This document shows, in pieces, positions 1 through 7,958 of a stretch of DNA of 14,464 bases. The stretch is from JADJPL01 sp964607915. GTDB taxonomy: Bacteria; Bacteroidota; Bacteroidia; Chitinophagales; Saprospiraceae. The stretch lies in contig CAZSMU010000094.1 in the NCBI GenBank assembly GCA_964607915.1, positions 1 through 14,464 of the forward strand, given 5' to 3'. A program made the position numbers and the translations under genes. Under the pieces are notes generated by a model that saw nothing but the letters and a program-made list of their open reading frames with translations, had not been told where the DNA came from and did not search any database. Each line of letters begins with the position of its first letter. Position 1 is the stretch's first letter.

Positions 1-87
1 GGTGCCGGCAGGCTGCCCGCCGGCATCTACCTCGTCCGCCTCGAAGTGGACGGCAGGGCAATGACGCGCAAAGTGGTCGTACAGTAA
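1..87 (+). CDS. C-terminal end of a T9SS-secreted protein (partial)
   Basis: Only the last 28 codons are in the window; the gene begins to the left. The translated tail contains LPAGIYLVRLEVDGRAMTRK and ends in KVVVQ followed by TAA. A G(I/V)Y-[VL] beta-strand followed by a short charged turn and a final (K/R)x(V/I)V(V/I/L) strand is the usual end of the type A T9SS C-terminal sorting domain of Bacteroidota. The protein is therefore probably exported across the outer membrane and attached to the surface or released. Nothing can be said about its functional domain. It lies on the same strand as the giant T9SS cargo gene that follows 229 bp downstream, but a strong hairpin separates the two, so they are probably separate transcripts. 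Confidence 0.8.
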   Translation, partial: GAGRLPAGIYLVRLEVDGRAMTRKVVVQ

Positions 88-102
88 ACGAAAATAGAAC
101 GG

Positions 103-140
103 TGCGGGGGAAGGCTCCAGAAGTGGAGCCTTCCCCCGCA
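103..140 (+). terminator. Hairpin terminator after the first T9SS gene
   Basis: A perfect 16-bp G/C-rich inverted repeat (arms 103-118 and 125-140) with a 6-nt loop AGAAGT starts 15 bp after the stop codon at 85-87. The sequence after it (CATTTCCTG) has no proper T-run. Termination would rest on the stable stem alone, or the hairpin could instead protect the 3' end of the mRNA. Confidence 0.75.
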
Positions 141-183
141 CATTTCCTGTAAAAGAGGTGAATTCCCCCTGTTTGGATGAAAA

Positions 184-214
184 TTTGCAGTTTTCTTGTC
201 AATTTTTGCAGTTT
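184..214 (+). repeat. Two direct copies of TTTGCAGTTT, 21 bp apart
   Basis: The 10-mer TTTGCAGTTT occurs at 184-193 and again at 205-214. The starts are 21 bp apart, about two helical turns, so both copies face the same side of the DNA. The pair sits 100-130 bp upstream of the start of the giant gene, and the second copy overlaps the candidate -33 TTTG (212-215). This is the layout expected of an operator for a dimeric or tandemly bound regulator. No regulator can be named from sequence. Confidence 0.4.
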
Positions 215-240
215 GTTTCACGCCATACTTGCGAATTTTG
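212..240 (+). promoter_or_regulatory. Candidate Bacteroidota-type promoter for the giant T9SS gene
   Basis: TTTG at 212-215 is followed, after 17 bp, by GAATTTTG at 233-240. The second element matches the Bacteroidota -7 consensus TAnnTTTG at five of six defined bases (first T replaced by G). Transcription would start near 247, leaving a leader of about 70 nt before ATG 317. AT-rich DNA makes chance matches common, so this is only a candidate. Confidence 0.3.
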
Positions 241-316
241 TGCCGAAAAGCCGTCCATTCTCCCGATCAGGATAACCCGATATGGTTTCGGGGGTCACTG
301 CCGGGCAAAAAAGAAA

Positions 317-3300
317 ATGAGTATGAAACGCAGCGATAGGAAAATTACGCTTGCCCTGTGGTTGGGGCTGTTTGTATGGACCGGGGTATGGGCTGCCACG
401 CCCCCCACCTGGAGTGTGAACGCACCGTCTTTCAGCTATGGGATGGGCTATGTGGTGCGTGCTCGGTTTGAAGGCCTGCCGGTCGGTACGGGGGCACACC
501 AGCTAGGGGTTTTTGTCAACGATACCTGCCGGGGCGTTGCGCGCCCGATCAGCGTGGGCGGCATGGCGTTGTACTATCTGGATGTCTATTCCAACACCGT
601 CAGCGGGGATACGCTGGTGTTCAAGTTTTACCACGGGGATCTGGACTCGATATATACCTCTCCGAAAAGAGAATACTTTGTGCGCAATGGGCAGACGGGC
701 AGTGCGGCACAGCCCTACGACGTCCTGTTCGCCTATTCGAACGATTACCCGGTCGAGATAGACAGCGTCCCGCCCATCGCGGCTCCCATCGGGATGCCCT
801 TTGCGCCGGTGGATATGAAGCGCTTTTTGTCGCGCATAGATAACGATCCCCTGGAATGGACGGTGACAGGAGACGAATACGTGGCCGCTGCCATAGACAG
901 CCTGGGGGTTCTGCGCGTTTCGCGCCGCTCGGATAGCTGGTCGGGTACCGGGCAGGTCGCGGTGCGAGTCCTGGAGCGGGGCGTTCGCAGGCATCGGGCG
1001 GAGATAGAGATTCCCTGTATTTCCCGCCCCTATGATACGCTGGCATTCCGTCCGCTGCCTGTGCAGGCCGCGGGGCCCGGACAGGCGTTCCGCGCCTTCC
1101 GCTTAGCCGATTATATTTCCCCCTACGATACCTGCAATCCATACCGGGTCCGTCAGGTGGCGCCGGTGGGCACGGATGCCCCACCGGCGTGGACCGTAGC
1201 GGCAGTAGGTGCCGGGGGTTCCATGTCGGTAATCGCAAAAGTGCGCTACGACCAGACGCCCTTGTACCACCCGGACAGCCGCTTGTGGGCCTACGTGGAC
1301 GGGGTTCCCCGTGGGGTAGCTGCGCCCCTCTTTTCCGGGGGTAGCTACTGGTATTTCCTGACCATAGAAGCGGGTACGGCCGGTAGGGTCGTCTTCCGTT
1401 TTTACGATGGGGAAAACCGGGTGCTGCACCGGGAAATCGCTGGTCCGTTCTTCGTGCCCAACGGGCGGGTAGGGCAGGTCACCTCGCCGTACGACCTGGA
1501 CATCGCCCCTCTCGTAGTGACCCTGAGCCCGGACGACGTACTGACCGCCAGTGCCAAAGAGCCTTCCTGGCGGGGTTCCCAGACCCTACAAATTATTGCT
1601 ACGTCGTGTGAGTACCCGGATTTTGACCAGGACACGACGTATGCGACGTATAAGTTAGAAGACGCACCCATTCGGAAGCCGGGGTTCTTTTCCCCCAACT
1701 CCATAAACTTTGTGGAGGGGTCCTGCCGTCCGCTATACAACGCCGACGCTTTTGACGCGCAGGATTCTGAGGGTTCCGGGTTGCGCTACTCGATTTTGCC
1801 GGGCACGGACGGTGCGCGCTTTTCCATACAGCCGGACAGTGGGCAGCTCGCCTGGACCACAGCGCCTGACTTTGAGAACCCCGGGGATGCAAACCGGGAC
1901 AACCAGTACGAAGTAGGGATTCTGGTGACGGACAGCGAGGGCCTGAGCGATACGCTGCGCCTGCTGGTGCGCGTAAGCGACGCCTTCCCGGAGGTGCATA
2001 CGGCGAGCATCAGCGGCAATGCGTTCATCTGCGATGCGGGCGGCACAGCGCTGTTGCGCGTATCCAGCGGGGTAGGCTACCAATGGAATACCGGTGCCAG
2101 TACCACCGAACTGCGCGTTTCGACCCCCGGGGTGTACCGCGTGACGGTGACGGATTCGAGGGCCTGCCGGGCGACAGCGGAATATACGGTGTCCCGAGTC
2201 ACGCTGGACTTACCTGCCGACACGGCTATCCTATGGACAGGTGGCGGGGGGGGAGCCTTGCGCGGCGGGTTCCCGTCGGGCGGACAGTACAGTGGCCCCG
2301 GGGTTTCCGCAGGTCGTTTCAGCCCTTCTCTGACGGGGGCGGGGTTGTTTCCGATCGTCTATACCCTTTCAGATAGCAGCGGTTGTACGGCGGTGGCGAT
2401 AGATACCCTGAAAGTTGCTGTCCCCAACAGCGTCAGTACTCCGGCCTCGTCGCCGACGGTGTGCGCCAATACGCAGCTTGCATCCCAGTTCTTCTGGACA
2501 AGGGGTGCTACGGGGATTGGCACGGCGAGCGGACTCCCCCAGGGCGTCTCGGCAACATGGGCCAACGACACGATACGAGTGACGGGTACCCCTACGGTTC
2601 CCGGCACCTACGAATATACTATCCCTTTGGCCGGAGGTTTTGGCGGAGGGGTAGCTCAAGGCCGGTTGACGGTGGCACAGCCGCTGTCGGCCAGTGCCGT
2701 CGCACAGCAGGAAGCGCTGTGTAAGTCCTCGGAGTGGGGCTCGGAGATCCACCTGACGTCCGGGGCTACGAGCCTGGGCCGGGTAACGGGCCTGCCCGCC
2801 GGGCTGACGGCGCAACTGAGCGACCAGGTCGTGCGCGTAAGCGGAGTGCCTCAGGATACAGGTCAGTACCACTACCAGATACCACTGAGGGGAACGTGCG
2901 GCAACTACCGCACAGCAGAGACGGCGCTCGCCGGCTTAGCAGCTCCGGGAGCTATGGCGTTGCTGGCGTCGGGTGGGGTAGCAAGCCGCCCCCTTTCCAT
3001 AGGCGACCTGAACGACGGGGGCTGGCGCGGGATTCCGCTGCCGTTCCCGTTCACCTATTTCGGGCAAACGATAGATACCGTGGATATCAGCACCAACGGC
3101 TTCGTGCAGTTCAAGGCGCGCGACGGAGGCTCGGGCCTGCTCAGGGCGAGCGGGTTCGGGGCATTGCCCAACCGTACGCAGCCCTTCAACTCTATTTCTA
3201 TACTGGCTATGGACCACGACCTCCGCGCCGGGGGCATGGCCGCCTACTGGACAGAGGGCACGGCCCCCACGCGGCGCTTCGTAATCCGTTTCGATGAAGT

Positions 3301-6300
3301 AGCCACTTATGGGCTGCCAGGGACGAGCACCTTCCAGATGGTCCTGCGCGAAGAGGATGGGGTTGTTGAGTCCCAAATCATAAAGGCTACCGCTCCGCTG
3401 CGCAAAGTGGTGGGCCTGAACGGCCCGGAAGGTATTGACGGCGCTACAGGGTTCAACGCGACGGTAAAGATGGAAAGCCCGCGCACGTACCGCTTCGACC
3501 CCTTTGCTATTCAGGGTACGCTTAGAGTAGGCAGCCGCCCGCTGGCGCAGATCGGAGCGTCGGAAGCGTCGGGCATCCCGGACGACGGCGTGCTGTGCGA
3601 GGGCGGACTGGTGACATTACACGCGGAGGGCGCTTACTCGTACCGTTGGGAAAACGGAGCGGTAGAAGCCAACCGGACCGTGAGCGTGTCGGCTCCCCGC
3701 TTATATACGCTGACCGCTTTTGATGCACTGGGCTGCAGCTCGTCGGCCGAAATCCAGATTGATTTCTCGACCCCTATGCAGTTGAATGTAGAAACGACAG
3801 AATCCTGCTTTGAGTCGGCAGGGGGCGGTACGCTGAACCTGCTGGTTGCCGGTGGCACACCGGAGTACAGTTTCCGCTGGTCGAATGGTGCGACGGAAGC
3901 GCGTCTGACCAACCTGTCGGCAGGGCAGTTCATGGTCACGGTGACCGATAAGTACGGGTGTACGGCACAGCGGTCAGCGACGCTGCTGAAGGCGACCGCA
4001 CAGGCGAGCTTATCGCTGACGGCTCCTGAAGCGGTATGTGCGGGCAGCGCTGCGGCTCTGTCGCTACAGGCCTCTGAAGCGATGCGCCTGGAGTATGCTG
4101 TAGGAAACGGTCAGCGGCAGACGCTGAACCTGTTCCGGGGCCCCAACAACTTGCCGCTGGGGGCATTGTCGCAAAACACAGCCTTCAAAATCATCTCCTT
4201 GACGACGCTGTCGGGTGGCTGTGCGGCGAAGCCGAACCGGGAAGAGTGGAATATAGAGGCATTGCAATCCCCGAGTTTGGGGGCAGATAATATATTGGTG
4301 TGCAGCGGTACGGAGTTTGAACTGGCCCTTCGGTCAACGGCACCAGGTAGTTTTTACGACTGGAATGCAGACTACGGGACCTTGCAGGGCGGGCAGGGTG
4401 GAGCACTGGGCGTATCCTTCGGGAAGTCGCCCCTCCTGGAACGCCTGGAAAACCCGACGGCAGGGGACGTATCGGCGACCTACCGATTCCGGCCATACGC
4501 TCAAAAAGGTACCCTGCGTTGTACAGGGGAGGCTATCTCGATACAGGTAACGGTGCGGCCAAAGGTCGCACTGGTGCCTGTGCCCCCGCAGCAGGTATGC
4601 AGCGGTACGCCCCTTGAGGTAGCCCTGCAGACGACCCCCTACGCAGCCACCGTCAACTGGACGCGCAGGGAGAGCAACGGGTCTCTTCTTTCGGGCAGCG
4701 GAGATATCTCGGAGGTGCTCAGAAACACGAGCAATACTGCCCAGACGGTGCAATACGAAGTCGAGATAGCCGGGGTGGGGTGTGCATCGAACAAAGAGAC
4801 CATAAGCGTGCGCGTACTGCCCTCACCGCGCCTTTCGCTGCAGGAATCCCTCAATATATGTTCGGGAACGGCCAACCTGCGCGCAGGGTCTGTCACAGCG
4901 GGCTCCACGCCGGGGCTGACCTATACCTATTGGCAAGACCGGAACCTGAGCGTTCCGCTGGGCAACCCGGCTGCCGTCCTGCCCGGGCTATACTTCATCC
5001 GGGGGGAGAATGCCGAGGGTTGCAGTACCCTGGGGAGTATCCGCGTGGAAGGGGGCGTCCGTTTCCGGGCGCAAATCCCCGCCCCTCTATGCCTGGGAGA
5101 TCGGGTTGACCTCACCCGGCTCAACGTGAACGCGGCCCCGGGGCAAGAACTCAAGCTGAGCTATTGGCAAGACTCTCTGGCTACCCAGGCCGTTATAAAC
5201 CCCGCCTCGGTCGGGAACGGGCGCTACTTTATCAAGGCGACGCAGGCCCAGGATACGGCGGGCTGCTTCGCCATACAGCCCATCCCGGTCGTGGAACAGG
5301 CCCCGTCGCTTTTGAACGGACTGGCCGCGCTGCAGGTGTGCAGCGGCTCGGCTTTCTCACTGTCGCCCAAATCCAGCCTTCCGGGTATGGAATTCGAATG
5401 GACGCGTTCCCCCATCGTCGGCGTGCGCGAAGAAGGCACGAGCGGGACAGGCGATATCCTGGAAGTATTGTCGCTGAACGACCCGACGGTGGTGCGGGTC
5501 CGCTACGCCTACCGGTTAAAGGTACCGGGCTGCGGCCTGCGGGGCATGGATGCAGGGTCTTTCGAAGTCGCGGTGACGCCCAACCCCATAGCGGGCATAG
5601 TAGATACCCTGAGCACCTGTAACCCCAGTGTGGACCTGACGCTGCTGCCGGCTTTACAGCCCGCGCTGCGGTTGCGCTACGCCTACGACCAGAATGGTCA
5701 GGAGCTGCTGCCCAACCCCAAACGGGTACTGCCCGGCCGCTACTTTATCGTGGCCGAGGACGCACTGGGCTGCAGGTCGGCAGAACCCATAGAAGTGCGC
5801 AGCCGCCTGCTGACGAACCGTATCCTCTCCGATACGCTGGAGGTATGCCCTCCCGGCAAGGCCGACCTGGAGTTGTACGCCGATTCATCGGGGCTCAATC
5901 GTTTTTTTGTGAGCTACTACGCCAACCTGGACTCTACCCTGGCCATCCGTACTCCCTCCGCAGTGGACACGGGATTGTACTATTTATTCCTGGAAGATAA
6001 AGCGCGGACCTGCCGTTCGGTGCTGCCCATATCGGTGCGCTCCGGCCTGCCGGCACTGGTCTCTCCACAAGATGTGGTGGGGCATTGCGGGGGTACGCCG
6101 TTGCGCTATACGCCACGGGGCAACTCGCGCAGCGCCTCTTTTGCATGGTCGTTGGTCAGCCGCTTCCCGGGCGATACGCTGAATGCTTCAGGGGAGGGTG
6201 AGATTGCGATGATGCTCGGCAACAACAGTGATACGGCGCAGACGGCGCGCTTCCGCATCGTCGCGTCGAGTGCGGTCTGCCCACAGAGCCGCCCTTCGTA

Positions 6301-7852
6301 TTTATTGAAAGTCAATGTGCTGCCAGAATTGGAACTGCTTCCGGCCGTAGGCCCGGACACCATCGTGAGTGGCGATTCACTGTTGCTCGACGTGCGCCTG
6401 GCGCGCAACGTGCGCGGTGCCCGCCTGAACTGGGAAGCGGACTACCGCGGTGTCAGCGGAGGTATCGGTAAGCTGGCAGGGGCTGCGTTCGGCCCGGGCG
6501 CGGTGGCGGAGCGGCTGTTCAACCTGAGCGACAGCACCATCCGGATGCGTTATTTGCTGACTCCGGTGTTAGGGAGCGTGTGTACCGCACCCGCCTCGAC
6601 GGTCTGGTTGAGCGTGCGCTCTGATTTCGCTGTTCCGCCAGCATCGGTGGCGGGTTTCATAGGCACAGAGTCGAACATCGCCGTAGAAGGGGTCGAGATG
6701 AGCCTGTCGGGGCTGGTGGGTACGAGTACTCTGGGCACGGGGAGCAACGGACAGTTTTACTTCGGGGAGTTGCGCGGGGGTTACGATTACACTCTGCGCC
6801 CCTATTTGAACAGCAACCTGATGAACGGGGTGTCCACGCGCGACGTCCTGATCCTTCAGCAGCACATCCTCGGCAAAAAGAGCCTGGAAACCCCCTACAA
6901 GCTGATTGCCGCCGACGTCAACAATTCCTCGTCGGTGACGATTGCCGACCTGCTATCGCTGCGCAAGGTAATCCTGGGCTACGAGACCCGCTTCCCCAAC
7001 AATACGAGCTGGCGCTTCGTGGCCTCTGACTACCGCTTTGCGAACCCGCAAAGCCCTTGGACAGCACCCTTCCCGGAACTGAGAAACTTCAATGATATGG
7101 CCGGGAAGTGGACGGCGGATTTCACGGGAATAAAAATAGGCGACTTGAACGCGGACGTAGTGGCCAATCGCTCCGGCGGGTTGGCTCCGCGCTCGGGCCA
7201 GATGCTTTCCATGGAACTGGAGAACGCAGCCGCACAGGTGGGGGATCGCCTCCTGCTGCCGCTGCGCATCGGGGGTAGGGAAAGCGCCGACGGTCTGCAG
7301 TTCACCTTCCTCTACGACCAGCGCGCGCTGCGGCTCGCACCCGACGAATGTGTGTTGCCGCGCCCCGAACTCATCGGCCTTTTCCCGGAATCGGGGATGC
7401 TGACGGCTTCCTGGGACCGCGCCCTTGCCCCTGGGGATACCCTGCTGTGGATTGCGTTCGACGTGCTGCGCGAGGGGCGTCTCAACGAGTGGGTGTCGCT
7501 CAGCGACCGCATCGCCGCTCCGGAAGCTTACATCGCAGAAGAGACCCGTCCGTTGGAGCTGCGGTTCACCGATGGCAGCCAGCCTGCGGGCGGGCGCGCC
7601 CGGGCGATGCAGAACTACCCGAACCCGTTCCTGGGGCAGACCGAGCTCCCGTTCTGGTTGCCGGAGGCAGATAAGGTATGGCTTCGGGTGTACGATCTGG
7701 GCGGCAGGCTGGTGCTGGAACAGGAAGGAGCCTTCGGCCGCGGCCACCACGCGTTTGAGGTCAAAGCAGATATGCTGCCCGGCGGGAACACCTGGTACTA
7801 CCAGATTGGAGGCCGCAACTGGGTAGAGACGCGGCAGATGCTGCGCTTCTAA
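317..7852 (+). CDS. Giant multidomain T9SS-secreted surface protein with dockerin-like and cohesin-like domains
   Basis: Predicted 2511-aa secreted surface protein of unknown partner. ATG 317 is chosen because a signal peptide follows at once (residues 1-27: basic MKRSDRK region, hydrophobic core, VWAA cleavage region); the frame is open back to ATG 158, but that extension is not signal-like. Visible order: two copies of a ~105-aa beta domain (32-136, 292-396; each starts W(S/T)V, has 'RGVA' and ends near a PYD motif); cadherin-like domain (about 459-556); PKD/Ig-like module with 'YQWNTGAS' (564-628); two Ig-like repeats (700-788, 790-875); nidogen-like domain (890-1065, 'FPFTYFGQTIDTVDISTNGF'); two Ig/SprB-like repeats (1090-1225); PKD-like modules and a higher-order repeat (1329-2100); carboxypeptidase-regulatory-like plus dockerin-like block (2110-2275, 'ADVNNSSSVTIADLLSLRK'); cohesin-like domain (2298-2418); T9SS type A sorting domain (2431-2511, 'YPNPF', 'VYDLGGRLV'). 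No enzyme domain is seen. A role in adhesion, cell-surface assembly or polysaccharide scaffolding is inference. Confidence 0.85.
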   Translation: MSMKRSDRKITLALWLGLFVWTGVWAATPPTWSVNAPSFSYGMGYVVRARFEGLPVGTGAHQLGVFVNDTCRGVARPISVGGMALYYLDVYSNTVSGDTLVFKFYHGDLDSIYTSPKREYFVRNGQTGSAAQPYDVLFAYSNDYPVEIDSVPPIAAPIGMPFAPVDMKRFLSRIDNDPLEWTVTGDEYVAAAIDSLGVLRVSRRSDSWSGTGQVAVRVLERGVRRHRAEIEIPCISRPYDTLAFRPLPVQAAGPGQAFRAFRLADYISPYDTCNPYRVRQVAPVGTDAPPAWTVAAVGAGGSMSVIAKVRYDQTPLYHPDSRLWAYVDGVPRGVAAPLFSGGSYWYFLTIEAGTAGRVVFRFYDGENRVLHREIAGPFFVPNGRVGQVTSPYDLDIAPLVVTLSPDDVLTASAKEPSWRGSQTLQIIATSCEYPDFDQDTTYATYKLEDAPIRKPGFFSPNSINFVEGSCRPLYNADAFDAQDSEGSGLRYSILPGTDGARFSIQPDSGQLAWTTAPDFENPGDANRDNQYEVGILVTDSEGLSDTLRLLVRVSDAFPEVHTASISGNAFICDAGGTALLRVSSGVGYQWNTGASTTELRVSTPGVYRVTVTDSRACRATAEYTVSRVTLDLPADTAILWTGGGGGALRGGFPSGGQYSGPGVSAGRFSPSLTGAGLFPIVYTLSDSSGCTAVAIDTLKVAVPNSVSTPASSPTVCANTQLASQFFWTRGATGIGTASGLPQGVSATWANDTIRVTGTPTVPGTYEYTIPLAGGFGGGVAQGRLTVAQPLSASAVAQQEALCKSSEWGSEIHLTSGATSLGRVTGLPAGLTAQLSDQVVRVSGVPQDTGQYHYQIPLRGTCGNYRTAETALAGLAAPGAMALLASGGVASRPLSIGDLNDGGWRGIPLPFPFTYFGQTIDTVDISTNGFVQFKARDGGSGLLRASGFGALPNRTQPFNSISILAMDHDLRAGGMAAYWTEGTAPTRRFVIRFDEVATYGLPGTSTFQMVLREEDGVVESQIIKATAPLRKVVGLNGPEGIDGATGFNATVKMESPRTYRFDPFAIQGTLRVGSRPLAQIGASEASGIPDDGVLCEGGLVTLHAEGAYSYRWENGAVEANRTVSVSAPRLYTLTAFDALGCSSSAEIQIDFSTPMQLNVETTESCFESAGGGTLNLLVAGGTPEYSFRWSNGATEARLTNLSAGQFMVTVTDKYGCTAQRSATLLKATAQASLSLTAPEAVCAGSAAALSLQASEAMRLEYAVGNGQRQTLNLFRGPNNLPLGALSQNTAFKIISLTTLSGGCAAKPNREEWNIEALQSPSLGADNILVCSGTEFELALRSTAPGSFYDWNADYGTLQGGQGGALGVSFGKSPLLERLENPTAGDVSATYRFRPYAQKGTLRCTGEAISIQVTVRPKVALVPVPPQQVCSGTPLEVALQTTPYAATVNWTRRESNGSLLSGSGDISEVLRNTSNTAQTVQYEVEIAGVGCASNKETISVRVLPSPRLSLQESLNICSGTANLRAGSVTAGSTPGLTYTYWQDRNLSVPLGNPAAVLPGLYFIRGENAEGCSTLGSIRVEGGVRFRAQIPAPLCLGDRVDLTRLNVNAAPGQELKLSYWQDSLATQAVINPASVGNGRYFIKATQAQDTAGCFAIQPIPVVEQAPSLLNGLAALQVCSGSAFSLSPKSSLPGMEFEWTRSPIVGVREEGTSGTGDILEVLSLNDPTVVRVRYAYRLKVPGCGLRGMDAGSFEVAVTPNPIAGIVDTLSTCNPSVDLTLLPALQPALRLRYAYDQNGQELLPNPKRVLPGRYFIVAEDALGCRSAEPIEVRSRLLTNRILSDTLEVCPPGKADLELYADSSGLNRFFVSYYANLDSTLAIRTPSAVDTGLYYLFLEDKARTCRSVLPISVRSGLPALVSPQDVVGHCGGTPLRYTPRGNSRSASFAWSLVSRFPGDTLNASGEGEIAMMLGNNSDTAQTARFRIVASSAVCPQSRPSYLLKVNVLPELELLPAVGPDTIVSGDSLLLDVRLARNVRGARLNWEADYRGVSGGIGKLAGAAFGPGAVAERLFNLSDSTIRMRYLLTPVLGSVCTAPASTVWLSVRSDFAVPPASVAGFIGTESNIAVEGVEMSLSGLVGTSTLGTGSNGQFYFGELRGGYDYTLRPYLNSNLMNGVSTRDVLILQQHILGKKSLETPYKLIAADVNNSSSVTIADLLSLRKVILGYETRFPNNTSWRFVASDYRFANPQSPWTAPFPELRNFNDMAGKWTADFTGIKIGDLNADVVANRSGGLAPRSGQMLSMELENAAAQVGDRLLLPLRIGGRESADGLQFTFLYDQRALRLAPDECVLPRPELIGLFPESGMLTASWDRALAPGDTLLWIAFDVLREGRLNEWVSLSDRIAAPEAYIAEETRPLELRFTDGSQPAGGRARAMQNYPNPFLGQTELPFWLPEADKVWLRVYDLGGRLVLEQEGAFGRGHHAFEVKADMLPGGNTWYYQIGGRNWVETRQMLRF
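4598..6085 (+). repeat. Two tandem ~248-aa higher-order repeat units inside the giant protein
   Basis: Two module types alternate here. Type C is PKD-like and begins with a Cys-(S/G)G motif, then has a central Trp and a Gly-rich turn before 'I.E.L'. Type D begins with Cys, contains a 'Y(W/Y)..D/N' strand and ends '(G/R)(L/R)YFI......GC'. Anchoring cysteines fall at residues 1428 (C), 1515 (D), 1592 (D), 1675 (C), 1768 (D), 1844 (D) and 1924 (C). The C-to-C distances are 247 and 249 aa, and the internal steps are 87/77/83 and 93/76/80. This is a C-D-D unit repeated twice, with a third C module starting at 6086. The copies are diverged in sequence, so the duplication is old. Confidence 0.7.
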
Positions 7853-7867
7853 GACGGATTCCTCCTA

Positions 7868-7930
7868 TCCTTAAGCGCATCAGGGGCCAATTTTCGCTTA
7901 GCGAAAATTGGCCCCTGATGCGCTTAAGGA
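7868..7930. terminator. 63-nt perfect palindrome, probable bidirectional terminator
   Basis: Arms 7868-7898 and 7900-7930 are perfectly complementary (31 bp) around a single central T at 7899. In RNA the innermost pairs must open, giving a loop of about five bases (CTTAG) and a ~29-bp stem. It lies between the stop of the giant + strand gene (7852) and the stop of the convergent regulator gene (7961-7959), so transcription from both sides runs into it. There is no flanking T-run on either strand. The length and perfection exceed an ordinary intrinsic terminator; it could also be a small repetitive palindrome. Confidence 0.75.
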
Positions 7931-7958
7931 GGACTTTCTATTCCTCTTTCGCACCGCA

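Noticed and set aside
4290..6330. Possible tandem DNA repeat or CRISPR-like array
   Set aside because: The periodicity is at protein level (77-93 aa modules) with diverged codons; there are no identical short repeats with regular spacers.
6953..7750. 265-codon open frame on the - strand inside the giant gene
   Set aside because: It is antisense to the cohesin-like and T9SS domains, has no recognisable motifs, and is the kind of shadow frame expected in GC-rich coding DNA.
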